In this document: positions 1 to 8,319 of the stretch, one piece after another
How the letters are laid out: every line of letters begins with the position of its first letter
Numbering within the stretch: position 1 is the stretch's first letter
Assembly (NCBI GenBank): GCA_943370145.1
Contig: CALRPY020000001.1
Span: forward strand, 233,031 to 297,030
DNA from: Ga0077536 sp943370145
Lineage (GTDB): Bacteria; Pseudomonadota; Gammaproteobacteria; Ga0077536
Direction: 5' to 3'
DNA length: 64,000 bases
Made by a program: the position numbers and the translations under genes
Notes under the pieces: model-generated
Database searches by the model: none
What the model saw: only the letters and a program-made list of their open reading frames with translations
What the model was told of the DNA's origin: nothing

Positions 1-36
1 GAGCCCAGCGCCAAGTTGCGCAGAGGAGGAATCCGC

Positions 37-1401
37 ATGAAACATTCCGCACGAATTCGCCTGCGCCAGTCCCTGGCCTTCGGCATCGCCCTCGCAGCCT
101 CCCCGCTGCTGCAGGCCGATGAAACCTGCAATTCCCCCTACATGAAGCGCCTGACCGCTCAGGAAGACTTCATGTACGTCTGGACCCTGGGTGTCACTGG
201 CGTGGGTGATGAACAGGACAAACTCGTCACCGTCGACACCAATCCGGCTTCGCCGACCTACGGCAAGGTCATTCACTCGCTGTCCGTAGGCGGCCGCAAC
301 GAAGCCCATCACTCGGGTTATTCGGACGACCGCCGCTACCTGTGGGCCGGCGGGCTCGATACCAGCAACATCTTCATCTTCGACGTCCACTCCGACCCGG
401 CGAAGCCGAAGCTGGACAAGACCATCACGGACTTCGTCGCCAGGACGGGCGGCATCGTCGGCCCGCACTCCTTCTACGCACTGCCGGGCCGCATGCTGAT
501 CACCGGGCTGTCGAACAACCAGGACCACGGCGGCCGCACCGGCATGGCGGAATACACGAATGAAGGTGAGTACATCACCACGCACTGGATGCCGACCGAC
601 GACAACCTGCAGGGCGCCGTGAAGACCGGCCAGTTCGCCGATGGCTACAACTACGACGTGCGCGCGATGCCCCGGCTCAACGCGCTCATCACGTCCTCGT
701 TCACGGGCTGGAACAATTACATGATGGATCTCGGCAAGATGATGGCCGATCCGGAAGCGATGAAGCGTTTCGGCAACACCGTCACCGTCTGGGACCTCCA
801 CACACGCAAGCCGCTCAAGGTCTTCGACGTGCCCGGCGCGCCGCTCGAGGTCCGCTGTGCCTGGGGCGAGACCCACGACTACTGCTTCACCACCACGGCG
901 CTGACCTCGAAGATCTGGCTGATCCATCGTGACGGCGACGGCGAGTGGCAGGCCAAGGCGGTGGCCGACATCGGCGACGCGTCGAAGGTGCCACTGCCGG
1001 TCGACATCTCGATCTCGGCGGACGATACGCGCCTGTGGGTCGATACCTGGAACGACGGCATGGCCCGGCTCTACGACATCTCTGATCCGCACGCGCCGAA
1101 GGAAATCTACAGCAAGCGTATCGGCGAGCAGGTCAACATGGTGTCGCAGAGCTGGGACGGGAAGCGCGTGTACTTCACGTCCTCACTGCTCGCGAACTGG
1201 GACAAGAAGCAGGGCCCCGAAGGTGAACTGCAGTACCTGAAGGCCTACGACTGGAACGGCAAGGAGCTGAAGGAAACCTTCTCGCTGAACTTCGTCGGGG
1301 AGAAACTCGGACGTGCCCACCAGATGACGCTCAACGCGCGCTCCATCTACGCCGCGCGGCCTGCCGCGAGCGAAGCGGCAGTGGCGTCGACCCAACGCTG
1401 A
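37..1401 (+). CDS. mtoX: SBP56-family methanethiol oxidase, periplasmic
   Basis: The 454-residue product belongs to the selenium-binding protein 56 family, whose bacterial members (MtoX) are copper-dependent methanethiol oxidases giving formaldehyde, H2S and H2O2. The ATG at 37 is preferred over an in-frame TTG at 16 because AGGAGG lies at 24-29 with 7-base spacing and the protein then opens with a clean Sec signal peptide (hydrophobic FGIALAASPLL, cleavage near LQA-DE). Beta-propeller-like blades with family phrases such as YLWAGGLDTSNIFIFDV and GIVGPHSFYALPGRM are visible. Length is normal for the family. The next gene, 4 bp on, encodes SCO1 and MauG domains, the partners known beside mtoX in Hyphomicrobium, which strengthens the assignment. 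Upstream promoter lies outside the window. The substrate is inferred from family and context. Confidence 0.85.
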   Translation: MKHSARIRLRQSLAFGIALAASPLLQADETCNSPYMKRLTAQEDFMYVWTLGVTGVGDEQDKLVTVDTNPASPTYGKVIHSLSVGGRNEAHHSGYSDDRRYLWAGGLDTSNIFIFDVHSDPAKPKLDKTITDFVARTGGIVGPHSFYALPGRMLITGLSNNQDHGGRTGMAEYTNEGEYITTHWMPTDDNLQGAVKTGQFADGYNYDVRAMPRLNALITSSFTGWNNYMMDLGKMMADPEAMKRFGNTVTVWDLHTRKPLKVFDVPGAPLEVRCAWGETHDYCFTTTALTSKIWLIHRDGDGEWQAKAVADIGDASKVPLPVDISISADDTRLWVDTWNDGMARLYDISDPHAPKEIYSKRIGEQVNMVSQSWDGKRVYFTSSLLANWDKKQGPEGELQYLKAYDWNGKELKETFSLNFVGEKLGRAHQMTLNARSIYAARPAASEAAVASTQR

Positions 1402-1405
1402 TCCC

Positions 1406-3358
1406 TTGTTGCGAGACCTAGTCCGGGGCCGCCTGCATGGCGGCCCCGCCCGACTGTCCGCCGTGGCGCTGCTGTGGACGCTGGCGGCGGGCGTCGCACA
1501 GGCGCACGAAGCCCACCGCGATGCTTCCGCCGGTTCCGTGCAGGCGGCCCCCGGCTACCTGGCCCTGCCCTACGCGCCGCCGGAACCCGGCACCTACCGC
1601 CTGCCGCCAATCCGGCCCGCCGCTGACGGGGAATTCATCGACGACCAGGGCGCCACGCGCCGCCTGCACGACATCTACGCCGGGCACATCACGGTCCTGT
1701 CCTTCATCTACACGCACTGCGACGATGCGAACGGCTGTCCGCTCGCAAGCTTCGTCGTCAGCCAGGCCGCGGCGCGGGTTGCGAAGGATCCCGCGCTGGC
1801 ATCGAAGGTCCGGTTCGTCAGCCTGAGCTTCGACCCGGCACGCGATACGCCATCGGTCCTGGCGGAGTATGCACGGCCGTTCCGCAAACCCGGCGTCGAC
1901 TGGCGCTTCGGCGCACCGGCCAGCGAGCAGGCCGTCATGCCGCTGCTCGAGGCCTATGGCCAGGATCTCGAACGGGACGCCTCGGGTGGCCCCTTCTCGC
2001 ACGTGTTGCGGGTCTACCTCATCGACGGACAGCAACGCATCCGCAACGAATACACGACGAGCTTCCTGCACTCGTCGATGCTGTACGCGGACATCGCGAC
2101 GCTCGCCCTGCAGCAGGCTGAAGCGAGTGCAGGGCGAGGCGCGTCCAGCACGCCCACGCCGGCATCCGTGGCCGCAGGGACAGGGCCCGGCGATCACAAG
2201 GCAGGCTACGAAGAGGCAAGCTACACCACGCGATCGCGCGCGCTGACCGCCCGGGACGCCGAACCCGCCCTGCTGCAGCAGGCTTTCACGGCATGGCCCG
2301 CAGGCCTGCCGCGCGACGCTCTCAACGGCCCCGTGCCTGACGCCGCGCAGATCGCGCTGGGCCGCCGGCTCTTCTTCGATCGCAGGCTGTCGCACAACGG
2401 CACCGTCGCCTGCGCAAGCTGCCATATCCCGGACCAGGGCTTCACCAACAACGAATTGATGACGCCAGTGGGCATCGAGGGTCGCACGGTCAAGCGCAAT
2501 GCGCCGACGCTGCTGAACGTCGGCTTGCTGCGCAGCCTGTTCCACGACGCCCGCGAAAGTCGGCTGGAACAGCAGGTCTGGGCGCCGCTGCTGGCGAGCA
2601 ATGAAATGGGCAACCCGTCCATCGGCTACGTCCTGGAACGCCTCGCCGCATTGCCCGACTACCCGGCGCTGTTCGGCGCGGCCTTTCCCGGGCAGGCGGC
2701 GCCCACCATGGAGACCGTTGGCGCCGCACTTGCCGCCTACCAGCGCGCGCTGCTGGCCGGCGACAGCCCTTTTGATCGCTGGCGCCTGGGCCATGATCCG
2801 GCCGCGCTGTCCGGGAGCGCGCGACGTGGCTTTGCCCTCTTCACCGGCAAGGCCGGCTGCAACGGGTGTCACGTGCTGGGGGAAAAATCCGCGCTGTTCA
2901 CGGACCAGGCGCTGCACAACACCGGCATCGGCTATCGCCGCTCGATGGCGCACGCGACCGCCCTCGACGTGATGCTTGCGCCCGGCATCAGTGTCGTGGT
3001 CCAGGCGGCGACCATCGCCGCGTCCAGCGAAACCCCGCCGAACGACCTGGGGCGCTACGAGGTCACGCTGGATCCGGCCGACCGCTGGCGCTTCCGCACG
3101 CCCAGCCTGCGCAATGTCGAGCTCACTGCGCCGTACATGCACGACGGGTCGCTGCGCAGCCTCGACGACGTGGTCGCGTTCTACGATGCCGGCGGCGTAC
3201 CCAATGAAGGGCTGGACCCGCGAATCAGGCCGCTGGGTCTCGATGCCGGGGAGCGCGCGGATCTCGTCGCCTTCCTGCGCAGCCTCACCGGCAGCGAAGT
3301 CCCGACGCTCGTGCGCGACGCGTTCGCCGCGCCCATCGGTGACCGCCACGCGGAGTGA
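1406..3358 (+). CDS. SCO1/SenC - MauG-like di-haem cytochrome c fusion
   Basis: A 650-residue two-domain periplasmic protein that probably matures the copper enzyme encoded just upstream. A signal peptide (residues 1-33, ending GVAQA) leads into a SCO1/SenC thioredoxin-like domain (about 60-235). Its putative copper cysteines are C105 and C111, a CX5C pair instead of the usual CX3C, with a candidate ligand H199 in FSHVLRVYLID. A linker is followed by a cytochrome c peroxidase/MauG domain (about 290-640) with two haem c sites, CASCH at 336-340 and CNGCH at 485-489, and the family segment RFRTPSLRNVELTAPYMHDG. Start is TTG at 1406, four bases after the mtoX stop, so the genes are almost certainly co-transcribed. 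In Hyphomicrobium SCO1 and MauG are, to my knowledge, separate genes; here they are fused. Confidence 0.85.
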   Translation: MLRDLVRGRLHGGPARLSAVALLWTLAAGVAQAHEAHRDASAGSVQAAPGYLALPYAPPEPGTYRLPPIRPAADGEFIDDQGATRRLHDIYAGHITVLSFIYTHCDDANGCPLASFVVSQAAARVAKDPALASKVRFVSLSFDPARDTPSVLAEYARPFRKPGVDWRFGAPASEQAVMPLLEAYGQDLERDASGGPFSHVLRVYLIDGQQRIRNEYTTSFLHSSMLYADIATLALQQAEASAGRGASSTPTPASVAAGTGPGDHKAGYEEASYTTRSRALTARDAEPALLQQAFTAWPAGLPRDALNGPVPDAAQIALGRRLFFDRRLSHNGTVACASCHIPDQGFTNNELMTPVGIEGRTVKRNAPTLLNVGLLRSLFHDARESRLEQQVWAPLLASNEMGNPSIGYVLERLAALPDYPALFGAAFPGQAAPTMETVGAALAAYQRALLAGDSPFDRWRLGHDPAALSGSARRGFALFTGKAGCNGCHVLGEKSALFTDQALHNTGIGYRRSMAHATALDVMLAPGISVVVQAATIAASSETPPNDLGRYEVTLDPADRWRFRTPSLRNVELTAPYMHDGSLRSLDDVVAFYDAGGVPNEGLDPRIRPLGLDAGERADLVAFLRSLTGSEVPTLVRDAFAAPIGDRHAE

Positions 3359-3666
3359 GACGGCGACCAACCGGCAACCAGGACGCGGCTGGCCCCTCAC
3401 GCGCCGCGCGGAGACGTGACCAGAGCAGTCCGTCGACTGCAACGCTGTTCAACCCCGAAGTTGCGCACCCTCCAGGGGTTCCTCCCGCACTTTCACCCGC
3501 AAACATCTGCTCCATGCCGCGGCGCGATGACTTGCGCGCCGGCGGACACCAGATTCGGGGGCAGGGGCCGGATGTCCCCGGTCGGCTCCCGAATCGCAGT
3601 ATTCCCGTGGGGAGAGCGGGCAAGCGGGTGGCGCGTACAGTGAGCACGGGACAGTTGGCCGCAGCA

Positions 3667-3906
3667 ATGGAGCAGGATGCCATCCGCGGCAAGAGCGACG
3701 ACGAACTGCTCGAGCTGCTCGAGCGCCTCTGCACCCGGATGTACCTTGAAAACAACCGGCATCTGCCGATCATCAATCAGTGCATCAGCATCAACGCCGA
3801 GCCGCTGAATCGATACTACCGCGACTCGTCGCGGTCGATGGCCGGTCTTGCGGTGGTCGCCGTGCTCCTCGGCGTCGGCCAGTTGTGCATGTTCCTGATC
3901 CACTGA
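3667..3906 (+). CDS. small hypothetical membrane protein
   Basis: A 79-residue product that I do not recognise. The first half is acidic and helical (DDELLELLERLCTRMYLENN); the last 23 residues (from SMAGLAVVAVLLGVGQL) form one hydrophobic segment, so it looks like a tail-anchored or single-pass membrane protein. The frame stays open upstream to 3355, but that part reads like non-coding, proline/arginine-rich translation, so I start at the internal ATG. A GTG at 3640 is also possible. No clear ribosome-binding site precedes either. It follows the mtoX pair on the same strand after about 310 bp; no functional link can be shown. Confidence 0.5.
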   Translation: MEQDAIRGKSDDELLELLERLCTRMYLENNRHLPIINQCISINAEPLNRYYRDSSRSMAGLAVVAVLLGVGQLCMFLIH

Positions 3907-4534
3907 ACGGGCCTGGGCAGCCGCACCAGCGAGGCGCTTCCGCGAGTTCGGCGCCCTCCCCGCTTCCGGCCGTGCGCGTGCCTTGATTGCGTTTGCAGTC
4001 AGGCTCGGGCTGCTTGGCCGCCGGGGTCGGCGGCCAAGCAGTACCGTCCCACGTCAGCAGCGCCCGACATCGTCACCGCTCGATCGTTCTCCAGGTCCGT
4101 CCGCAGCTTGATGGCGCTATCGAGGCGCGCTGCGGCGACACGCGGCGGCCCGCCCTTGCGAATTTTCCTGCCCGCCTGGTCTCCCCGTCGAGGGCATGCA
4201 CTCCGTTGACGGGGCCTGCGTGCCCGGCGCCAGCCTGCCGCGCACGGCGTCCTGCGCTGGCGCCGCTGCTCGACACAATGCCTGACACCCCTGCCACCGG
4301 CCACGGGACCGCCCTGAACGCAGGCAGTTCGCGCGTCGTCCCGACACCACGGATGGCGCATGGAACGGGAGGATGACGGGCATCACAGTCTGCTGATTCG
4401 ATTCACGAAAGGCATTGCGCGTGGCGAGCCGCGGCCAGCCATGCTGTAGGCCAAACAGCGACAGACACCACGAGTCAACTGGGCAATCATCCGCATCGCG
4501 ATCGGCGGCATACGGAGCCGAATGTCGCTGACAC
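3907..4534. other. 628-bp region without convincing gene; one strong hairpin
   Basis: Open frames here have the arginine/proline/alanine composition of chance translation in GC-rich DNA and lack ribosome-binding sites. The only clear structure is the perfect inverted repeat at 4010-4041, listed separately. Confidence 0.5.
4010..4041. repeat. perfect 13-bp inverted repeat (hairpin)
   Basis: CTGCTTGGCCGCC at 4010-4022 and its exact complement at 4029-4041 enclose a 6-base loop (GGGGTC). It lies 104 bp after the small membrane protein gene. No T-run follows on either strand, so it is not a textbook intrinsic terminator, but the stem is the longest perfect one I found in the window. Confidence 0.8.
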
Positions 4535-4969
4535 ATGACGAAGCGCGCGGCCCGCGGGGCAGAACGCGCCATCATCGACGGGGGGCAAGACTTGGAGCAG
4601 AGCCTGCTGTACGTGATCGCGCAGCGCGACCGTCACTTCCACGTGCGGCTCGCGCAGGGATTCACCATTTCCCTGCCGACAATGATGGCGCTGTGGGCGG
4701 AGATCCTCGATTCAGGCGACAACCTCACCGTACGTCGCGTGCTGATCGAAGGCCACGCGACGGTCAGGAACATGCGGCCACGCGACGCCTGCAAACACGG
4801 AGCATTCATCGCCGACATAGAGCGGCCCGGCATCCGCGTGGCGTTCTGCCTGCGTGAATACCGCGTGGACGCGGTGACCAGCGTATTCGTCGATGCGGCG
4901 AATACGGGCGCGTCAACGGTCAGATTCTTCACGGATGCGGAGGACGCGCGGTCCTGGCTGGAGGACTGA
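4535..4969 (+). CDS. hypothetical protein with STAS/SpoIIAA-like C-terminal signature
   Basis: A 144-residue protein of unknown function. The body has coherent alternating hydrophobic strands and helices and ends in VRFFTDAEDARSWLED, resembling the C-terminal helix of SpoIIAA/STAS-like single-domain proteins, where a similar phrase closes the fold. The first 20 residues are basic and may not be translated; the ATG at 4535 has no obvious ribosome-binding site and a later start is possible. It stands alone between non-coding stretches. Its last 57 bases overlap a weak antisense candidate (4913-5176). Confidence 0.5.
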   Translation: MTKRAARGAERAIIDGGQDLEQSLLYVIAQRDRHFHVRLAQGFTISLPTMMALWAEILDSGDNLTVRRVLIEGHATVRNMRPRDACKHGAFIADIERPGIRVAFCLREYRVDAVTSVFVDAANTGASTVRFFTDAEDARSWLED

Positions 4970-5176
4970 GGCGGTCGCCCTGGCGCCTTGGCGCGAGCCA
5001 TCCGCGGTTGCGCCAACCACAGGCGCACCGGGTTCGTGCCTGGGGTGCAGGCCTGCTTCGGTTTCCGTCGGAAGATTGCGTAGCAGCGCCGCGCTTGCCC
5101 GCGCCGCGTCGCGCTTGCGCATGGCGCGCAATGTGTACACCAGCACCCCTAGCAGTCCGGACAAAACCCATTCCAA
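4913..5176 (-). CDS. possible small single-pass membrane protein
   Basis: A low-confidence 87-residue candidate starting at a TTG preceded by GGAGG (5183-5187) at 6-base spacing. It opens with a hydrophobic segment (LEWVLSGLLGVLVYTL) followed by a basic stretch (RAMRKRDAARASA), a plausible membrane anchor with cytoplasmic tail; the C-terminal half has little character. It overlaps the 3' end of the gene on the other strand, which argues against one of the two. The open frame continues upstream to 5479 without credible coding character. Confidence 0.25.
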   Translation of the reverse strand: MEWVLSGLLGVLVYTLRAMRKRDAARASAALLRNLPTETEAGLHPRHEPGAPVVGATADGSRQGARATASVLQPGPRVLRIREESDR

Positions 5177-5544
5177 GGCGGGCCTCCAATGTGCGGGGGT
5201 AGCACCGCAGAATTCGTTGCCAGCCTCGTGAGGCCGGATTCCTGTTTTGGCGGCATCAGTCCGCAAGGAACGAGCCATCTCGAAAGAATCCATGAATTGA
5301 TTCGATTTATCCGGTGCTTGTATACAAGACTCGCGCTCTACGGAACGGCGGGATGTAAGATTTCCCAGACACGTCGGCGTGGCGCCGGGGCTGCAATGTG
5401 AAATTTGTTGACAGATTTCCGGCTCGGCGGGCGGCCGAATTCTGCCCGTCGTCTCGCGTGACGAAAGCGCGCTCGCCACCTCCGCGAGTACCGTCGGGTG
5501 CCGTCGATGCGGAGGCCTGTCCGGCTCACGCGATCAAGGCCAGG
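5177..5544. other. intergenic region, no gene seen
   Basis: Contains a relatively AT-richer patch around 5285-5345 but no supported gene on either strand. A promoter could lie here for the weak minus-strand candidate, but I cannot identify one. Confidence 0.4.
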
Positions 5545-5569
5545 AAAAAGCCCCGCATTGCACGGGGCT
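5545..5569 (-). terminator. intrinsic terminator of the AOR operon
   Basis: Read on the minus strand: a 7-bp stem AGCCCCG/CGGGGCT (5563-5569 with 5549-5555), a 7-base loop and then a run of T residues (5545-5549). It lies 27 bp beyond the stop of the minus-strand gene ending at 5596, the expected place for the end of the AOR-MoaD transcript. Confidence 0.75.
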
Positions 5570-5595
5570 GCAGTCGCGGTCGACCGAAGGCGGGA

Positions 5596-5874
5596 TCAGC
5601 GCTGGCGTCGCAGCATCTCCCGTGCGTGGGGAATTGCAGACCAGCCAGGCATGGCCTCCCCGTATCTGTCGTGCAGATCGGCAATCCGCACCCGCAGCGC
5701 GGCCTTGTAGGCGGCCAGCAGATCGGCATCCTCGCTCAGCCCATAGCCGGCGTGGTCGTCGAAGGTCACGGCCCCGGCCTCGCGCAGTTGCTCGAGGACC
5801 AGTTCCGCGTTGATGACATCGGCGTTGCCCAGCCGCGCGGCGACGTCATAGAGCAGGTCGAAGCGTGTTTTCAT
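5596..5874 (-). CDS. small hypothetical protein downstream of MoaD-like gene
   Basis: A 92-residue protein that I do not recognise. It is chosen to start at the ATG at 5874, which has GGAGG at ideal spacing; the longer open frame to 6051 is low-complexity. The sequence is acidic, helical and contains phrases such as INAELVLEQLREAGAVTFDD and ADLLAAYKAALRVRIADLHD. It is the last gene before the terminator at 5545-5569 and lies 169 bp after the MoaD-like gene, so it may belong to the AOR unit, or have its own promoter in that gap. Confidence 0.65.
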   Translation of the reverse strand: MKTRFDLLYDVAARLGNADVINAELVLEQLREAGAVTFDDHAGYGLSEDADLLAAYKAALRVRIADLHDRYGEAMPGWSAIPHAREMLRRQR

Positions 5875-6043
5875 GGTGGGACCTCCGTGAGCGCTGCCTT
5901 GAGCATAGGCCAGCCTCACTGCGGTCGCCTGCCGGCGATCAGGACGGGAAAACCGTGATCCGAGGGGGGGGTGCGCCAGCGGGCGCGCACGACCGTCCGG
6001 GTGCTGTATGCGTCGAGTGCGGGCGGGCTTTCGGAAAGCGCGC

Positions 6044-6298
6044 TCACCCACCCTTCAGGGGCGGTACGAATATGACGGTGTCGCCATCGGCAAGCGGGGT
6101 CGCGTCCAGCGCCTCCGGCAGCACGTGGTGGCCGTTGCGCATCGCCATGAAATCGGTTTCGGCGCGGAACCCCAGCAGGTCGGCGAGGCCGCCGACGGTC
6201 ATGCCGTCCTGGAGTTCGAGCGTTTTCTCCTCGAATCGCTCGATATCCTCGCGCAGGTATTCCCGCAACCAGCCGAGCAGCCTGACGTCGATCTTCAT
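6044..6298 (-). CDS. MoaD/ThiS-family ubiquitin-like sulfur carrier
   Basis: An 84-residue beta-grasp protein ending in PPLKGG, the C-terminal Gly-Gly needed for thiocarboxylation. MoaD-type proteins donate sulfur to make the dithiolene of molybdopterin. The context, 72 bp downstream of a pterin-dependent oxidoreductase, suggests it supplies tungsto- or molybdopterin to that enzyme rather than acting in thiamin synthesis. Start at ATG 6298 (MKIDVRLLGWLREYL); the upstream extension to 6358 is not protein-like. A 9-bp hairpin sits between the two genes. No ThiF/MoeB activating enzyme or MoaE partner is in the window. Confidence 0.8.
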   Translation of the reverse strand: MKIDVRLLGWLREYLREDIERFEEKTLELQDGMTVGGLADLLGFRAETDFMAMRNGHHVLPEALDATPLADGDTVIFVPPLKGG

Positions 6299-6329
6299 CT
6301 CATGTATCCGCGCCGAGGCGAAGGGATGT

Positions 6330-6349
6330 GCCGGGCCCTGGGGCCCGGC
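6330..6349 (-). repeat. GC-rich hairpin between AOR and moaD-like genes
   Basis: GCCGGGCCC at 6330-6338 and GGGCCCGGC at 6341-6349 form a perfect 9-bp inverted repeat around TG. It starts 21 bp after the AOR stop codon in the direction of transcription and has no T-run. It could block 3' exonuclease, attenuate read-through into the MoaD-like gene, or both. Confidence 0.65.
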
Positions 6350-6370
6350 GCCTTGCACTGGTGACCGCTC

Positions 6371-8194
6371 TCAGAGGCCCAGACGCTGCAGGGTCTCGAG
6401 TGTCGGCACGCCCTCTGCATTCCAGCCGCGCAGCGCGTAGTACTCGGGAAGCATCGTCTTCAGTCCGCTGACGAGTCCTTTCGCCACGCCGCTCGGTGCA
6501 GGCTCCTCGAGGATGCGCTTGGGCAGCGTGTCATCCTTCTTCGACAGGCCCGCGGCGAGGTTGAACTGGCGCTCGAGGTTCCAGATGCGTTCGCCGGTCT
6601 CGAGCAGGCGTGGCAGATCCCAGCCGCCCTCGCACGCGCCATCGATCTGGTCGGCGTAGTGCTCGGGCGTTGCACCGGAGTGCAGCGTGAACAGGCACAG
6701 GCCCGTCGCGTCGATCGCCGAGATCAGATCCTGCGAGCTGCGCACGACCTCCGCCTTGCCCTCGGTCGCCGTGCTGGTGAAGTCGGCCCCGTACGGATTC
6801 GCGCGCAGGTGGCAGGCGCCGCGATTGCTGGTCGCGTAACCGAGCCCCATGCCCTGCATTGCGCGTCCGTCATAGGCCGCGAACTCCTGGCCCTTGACCG
6901 ACATCGAGAGCTCAGGCCGGCCGTACTTCTCGGCGAGGCGCTTGGAGCCGAGGCCGATTTCGCGCCCGAAGCCTTCGCCCTTGCCGGTAAGCTCCGCCAT
7001 CAGGCACAAGGCCTCGGCGTTGCCGAAGGAGAGATCGATTCCACCGGTATGTTCCTTGGTGATCGCGCCAACGTCATACAGTTCCATTGCGCAGGCGAGC
7101 GAACCGCCGAAGGAAATAGGGTCCATGCCGTACTCGTTGCACAGGAAGCCGGCATAGGTCGCCGCTTCCATGTCGTCGACGCCGACCGCGGAGCCCAGCG
7201 CATACGCGGTTTCGTATTCGAGTCCGCCCGAGGCCTTCTGGTACTGCGGCTTGTCCTTGACCGAGAAATGCTGGGGGTCGATGTGCGAGATGCGGCCGCA
7301 GCCGATCGTGCACGCGAAGCATGCCGCGTTCTGGATGAGATTGGTGTGGCCGTTCTCGTTCGGCGACTTCATCGTCTTCGCATTGAGCTTGGACGAGCCT
7401 TCGAACTGCACTTCACGGTTGTTGCGCGTCGGCAGCGCGCCGAAAGTGCCGGTGACGTCCATCATCGCGATGGTGCCGTCGCTGGTCATGCCCTTGCGGC
7501 CCTTGTTCTTCGCCAGCGCATCGGTCGCGACCTGCACGGCGGCCATGAACTTCTTCGCGTCGTGCGGGCGCACGCCGCGGGTGCCGCGCACGGCGATGGC
7601 CTTCAGGTGCTTGGAGCCCATCACCGTGCCAACGCCCGAACGGCCCGCCGCACGATGCAGATCGTTGACGATGCACGCGTAGCGGCAGCCGTATTCGCCG
7701 GACTGGCCGATCGACGCGACGCGGATCAGCGGGTCCTCGTGGGCTTCCTTGATCTCTGGTTCGATTTCCCACACCGAGCGGCTCCACAGGTGGGAGGCGT
7801 CCAACAGTTCGGCGCGCTCGTCCTCGATGTAGAGATAAACGGGTTTCGGCGACCGCCCCTCGAGAATCACGAGGTCGTAGCCCGCCATCTTCAGCTCGCC
7901 GCCGAACTGCCCACCGGAGTTCGAACTCGCGATGGCGCCGGTCAGCGCGCCCTTGGTCACTGCGGTCCAGCGGCCGCCGGTCGAGGCGATCGTGCCGGTC
8001 AGCGGTCCGGTGGCGATGATCAGCTTGTTTTCCGGCGCCAGGGGATCGACCTTGGGGTCGATCTCCTCCATGAGGTACTTCGTCGCCAGGCCCCGGGAGC
8101 CCAGGAACTGCTGGGCCCATTCCATGTTCAGGGGTTCGTGGATACAGGTCCCCGCAGTGAGGTTCACCCGCAGTACTTTGCGCTGCCAGCCCAT
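6371..8194 (-). CDS. aldehyde ferredoxin oxidoreductase family, W/Mo-bis-pterin enzyme
   Basis: The 607-residue product is a full-length AOR-family enzyme. These oxidise aldehydes to acids, or in some members reduce acids or aromatic CoA esters, with a tungsten bis-pterin and one [4Fe-4S] cluster. The cluster ligands are visible: C292, C295 and C299 (CFACTIGC) plus C500 (ATGLCLF), spaced almost as in the Pyrococcus enzyme. N-terminal pterin-binding segments FLGSRGLATKYL and GRWTAVTKGALTGAIASSNS are present. Start at ATG 8194, with GGAGG five bases upstream; a GTG at 8206 would add four residues. A MoaD-like protein follows. No AorA-type ferredoxin or AorC-type flavoprotein gene is adjacent, so the electron partner is unknown. 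Substrate cannot be assigned. Confidence 0.9.
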   Translation of the reverse strand: MGWQRKVLRVNLTAGTCIHEPLNMEWAQQFLGSRGLATKYLMEEIDPKVDPLAPENKLIIATGPLTGTIASTGGRWTAVTKGALTGAIASSNSGGQFGGELKMAGYDLVILEGRSPKPVYLYIEDERAELLDASHLWSRSVWEIEPEIKEAHEDPLIRVASIGQSGEYGCRYACIVNDLHRAAGRSGVGTVMGSKHLKAIAVRGTRGVRPHDAKKFMAAVQVATDALAKNKGRKGMTSDGTIAMMDVTGTFGALPTRNNREVQFEGSSKLNAKTMKSPNENGHTNLIQNAACFACTIGCGRISHIDPQHFSVKDKPQYQKASGGLEYETAYALGSAVGVDDMEAATYAGFLCNEYGMDPISFGGSLACAMELYDVGAITKEHTGGIDLSFGNAEALCLMAELTGKGEGFGREIGLGSKRLAEKYGRPELSMSVKGQEFAAYDGRAMQGMGLGYATSNRGACHLRANPYGADFTSTATEGKAEVVRSSQDLISAIDATGLCLFTLHSGATPEHYADQIDGACEGGWDLPRLLETGERIWNLERQFNLAAGLSKKDDTLPKRILEEPAPSGVAKGLVSGLKTMLPEYYALRGWNAEGVPTLETLQRLGL

Positions 8195-8319
8195 GCCGTC
8201 CTCCACAAATCGGTTGAGTACGACACATTCTAATCAAGGTCGGCACCCGGCGTCGCTGTCGGTGGAACCCGCGCGCCCTTCTTGCGATAAGGAGGCCCCC
8301 TATCCACAATCCATCCCCG

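Noticed and set aside
1418..3442. 674-codon open frame on the minus strand
   Set aside because: Exactly opposite the SCO1-MauG gene; composition is Arg/Gln/Ala-rich without motifs, an antisense frame kept open by GC-rich third positions.
6659..8233. 524-codon plus-strand open frame
   Set aside because: Antisense to the AOR gene, which has clear cofactor motifs; the plus-strand translation has no family character.
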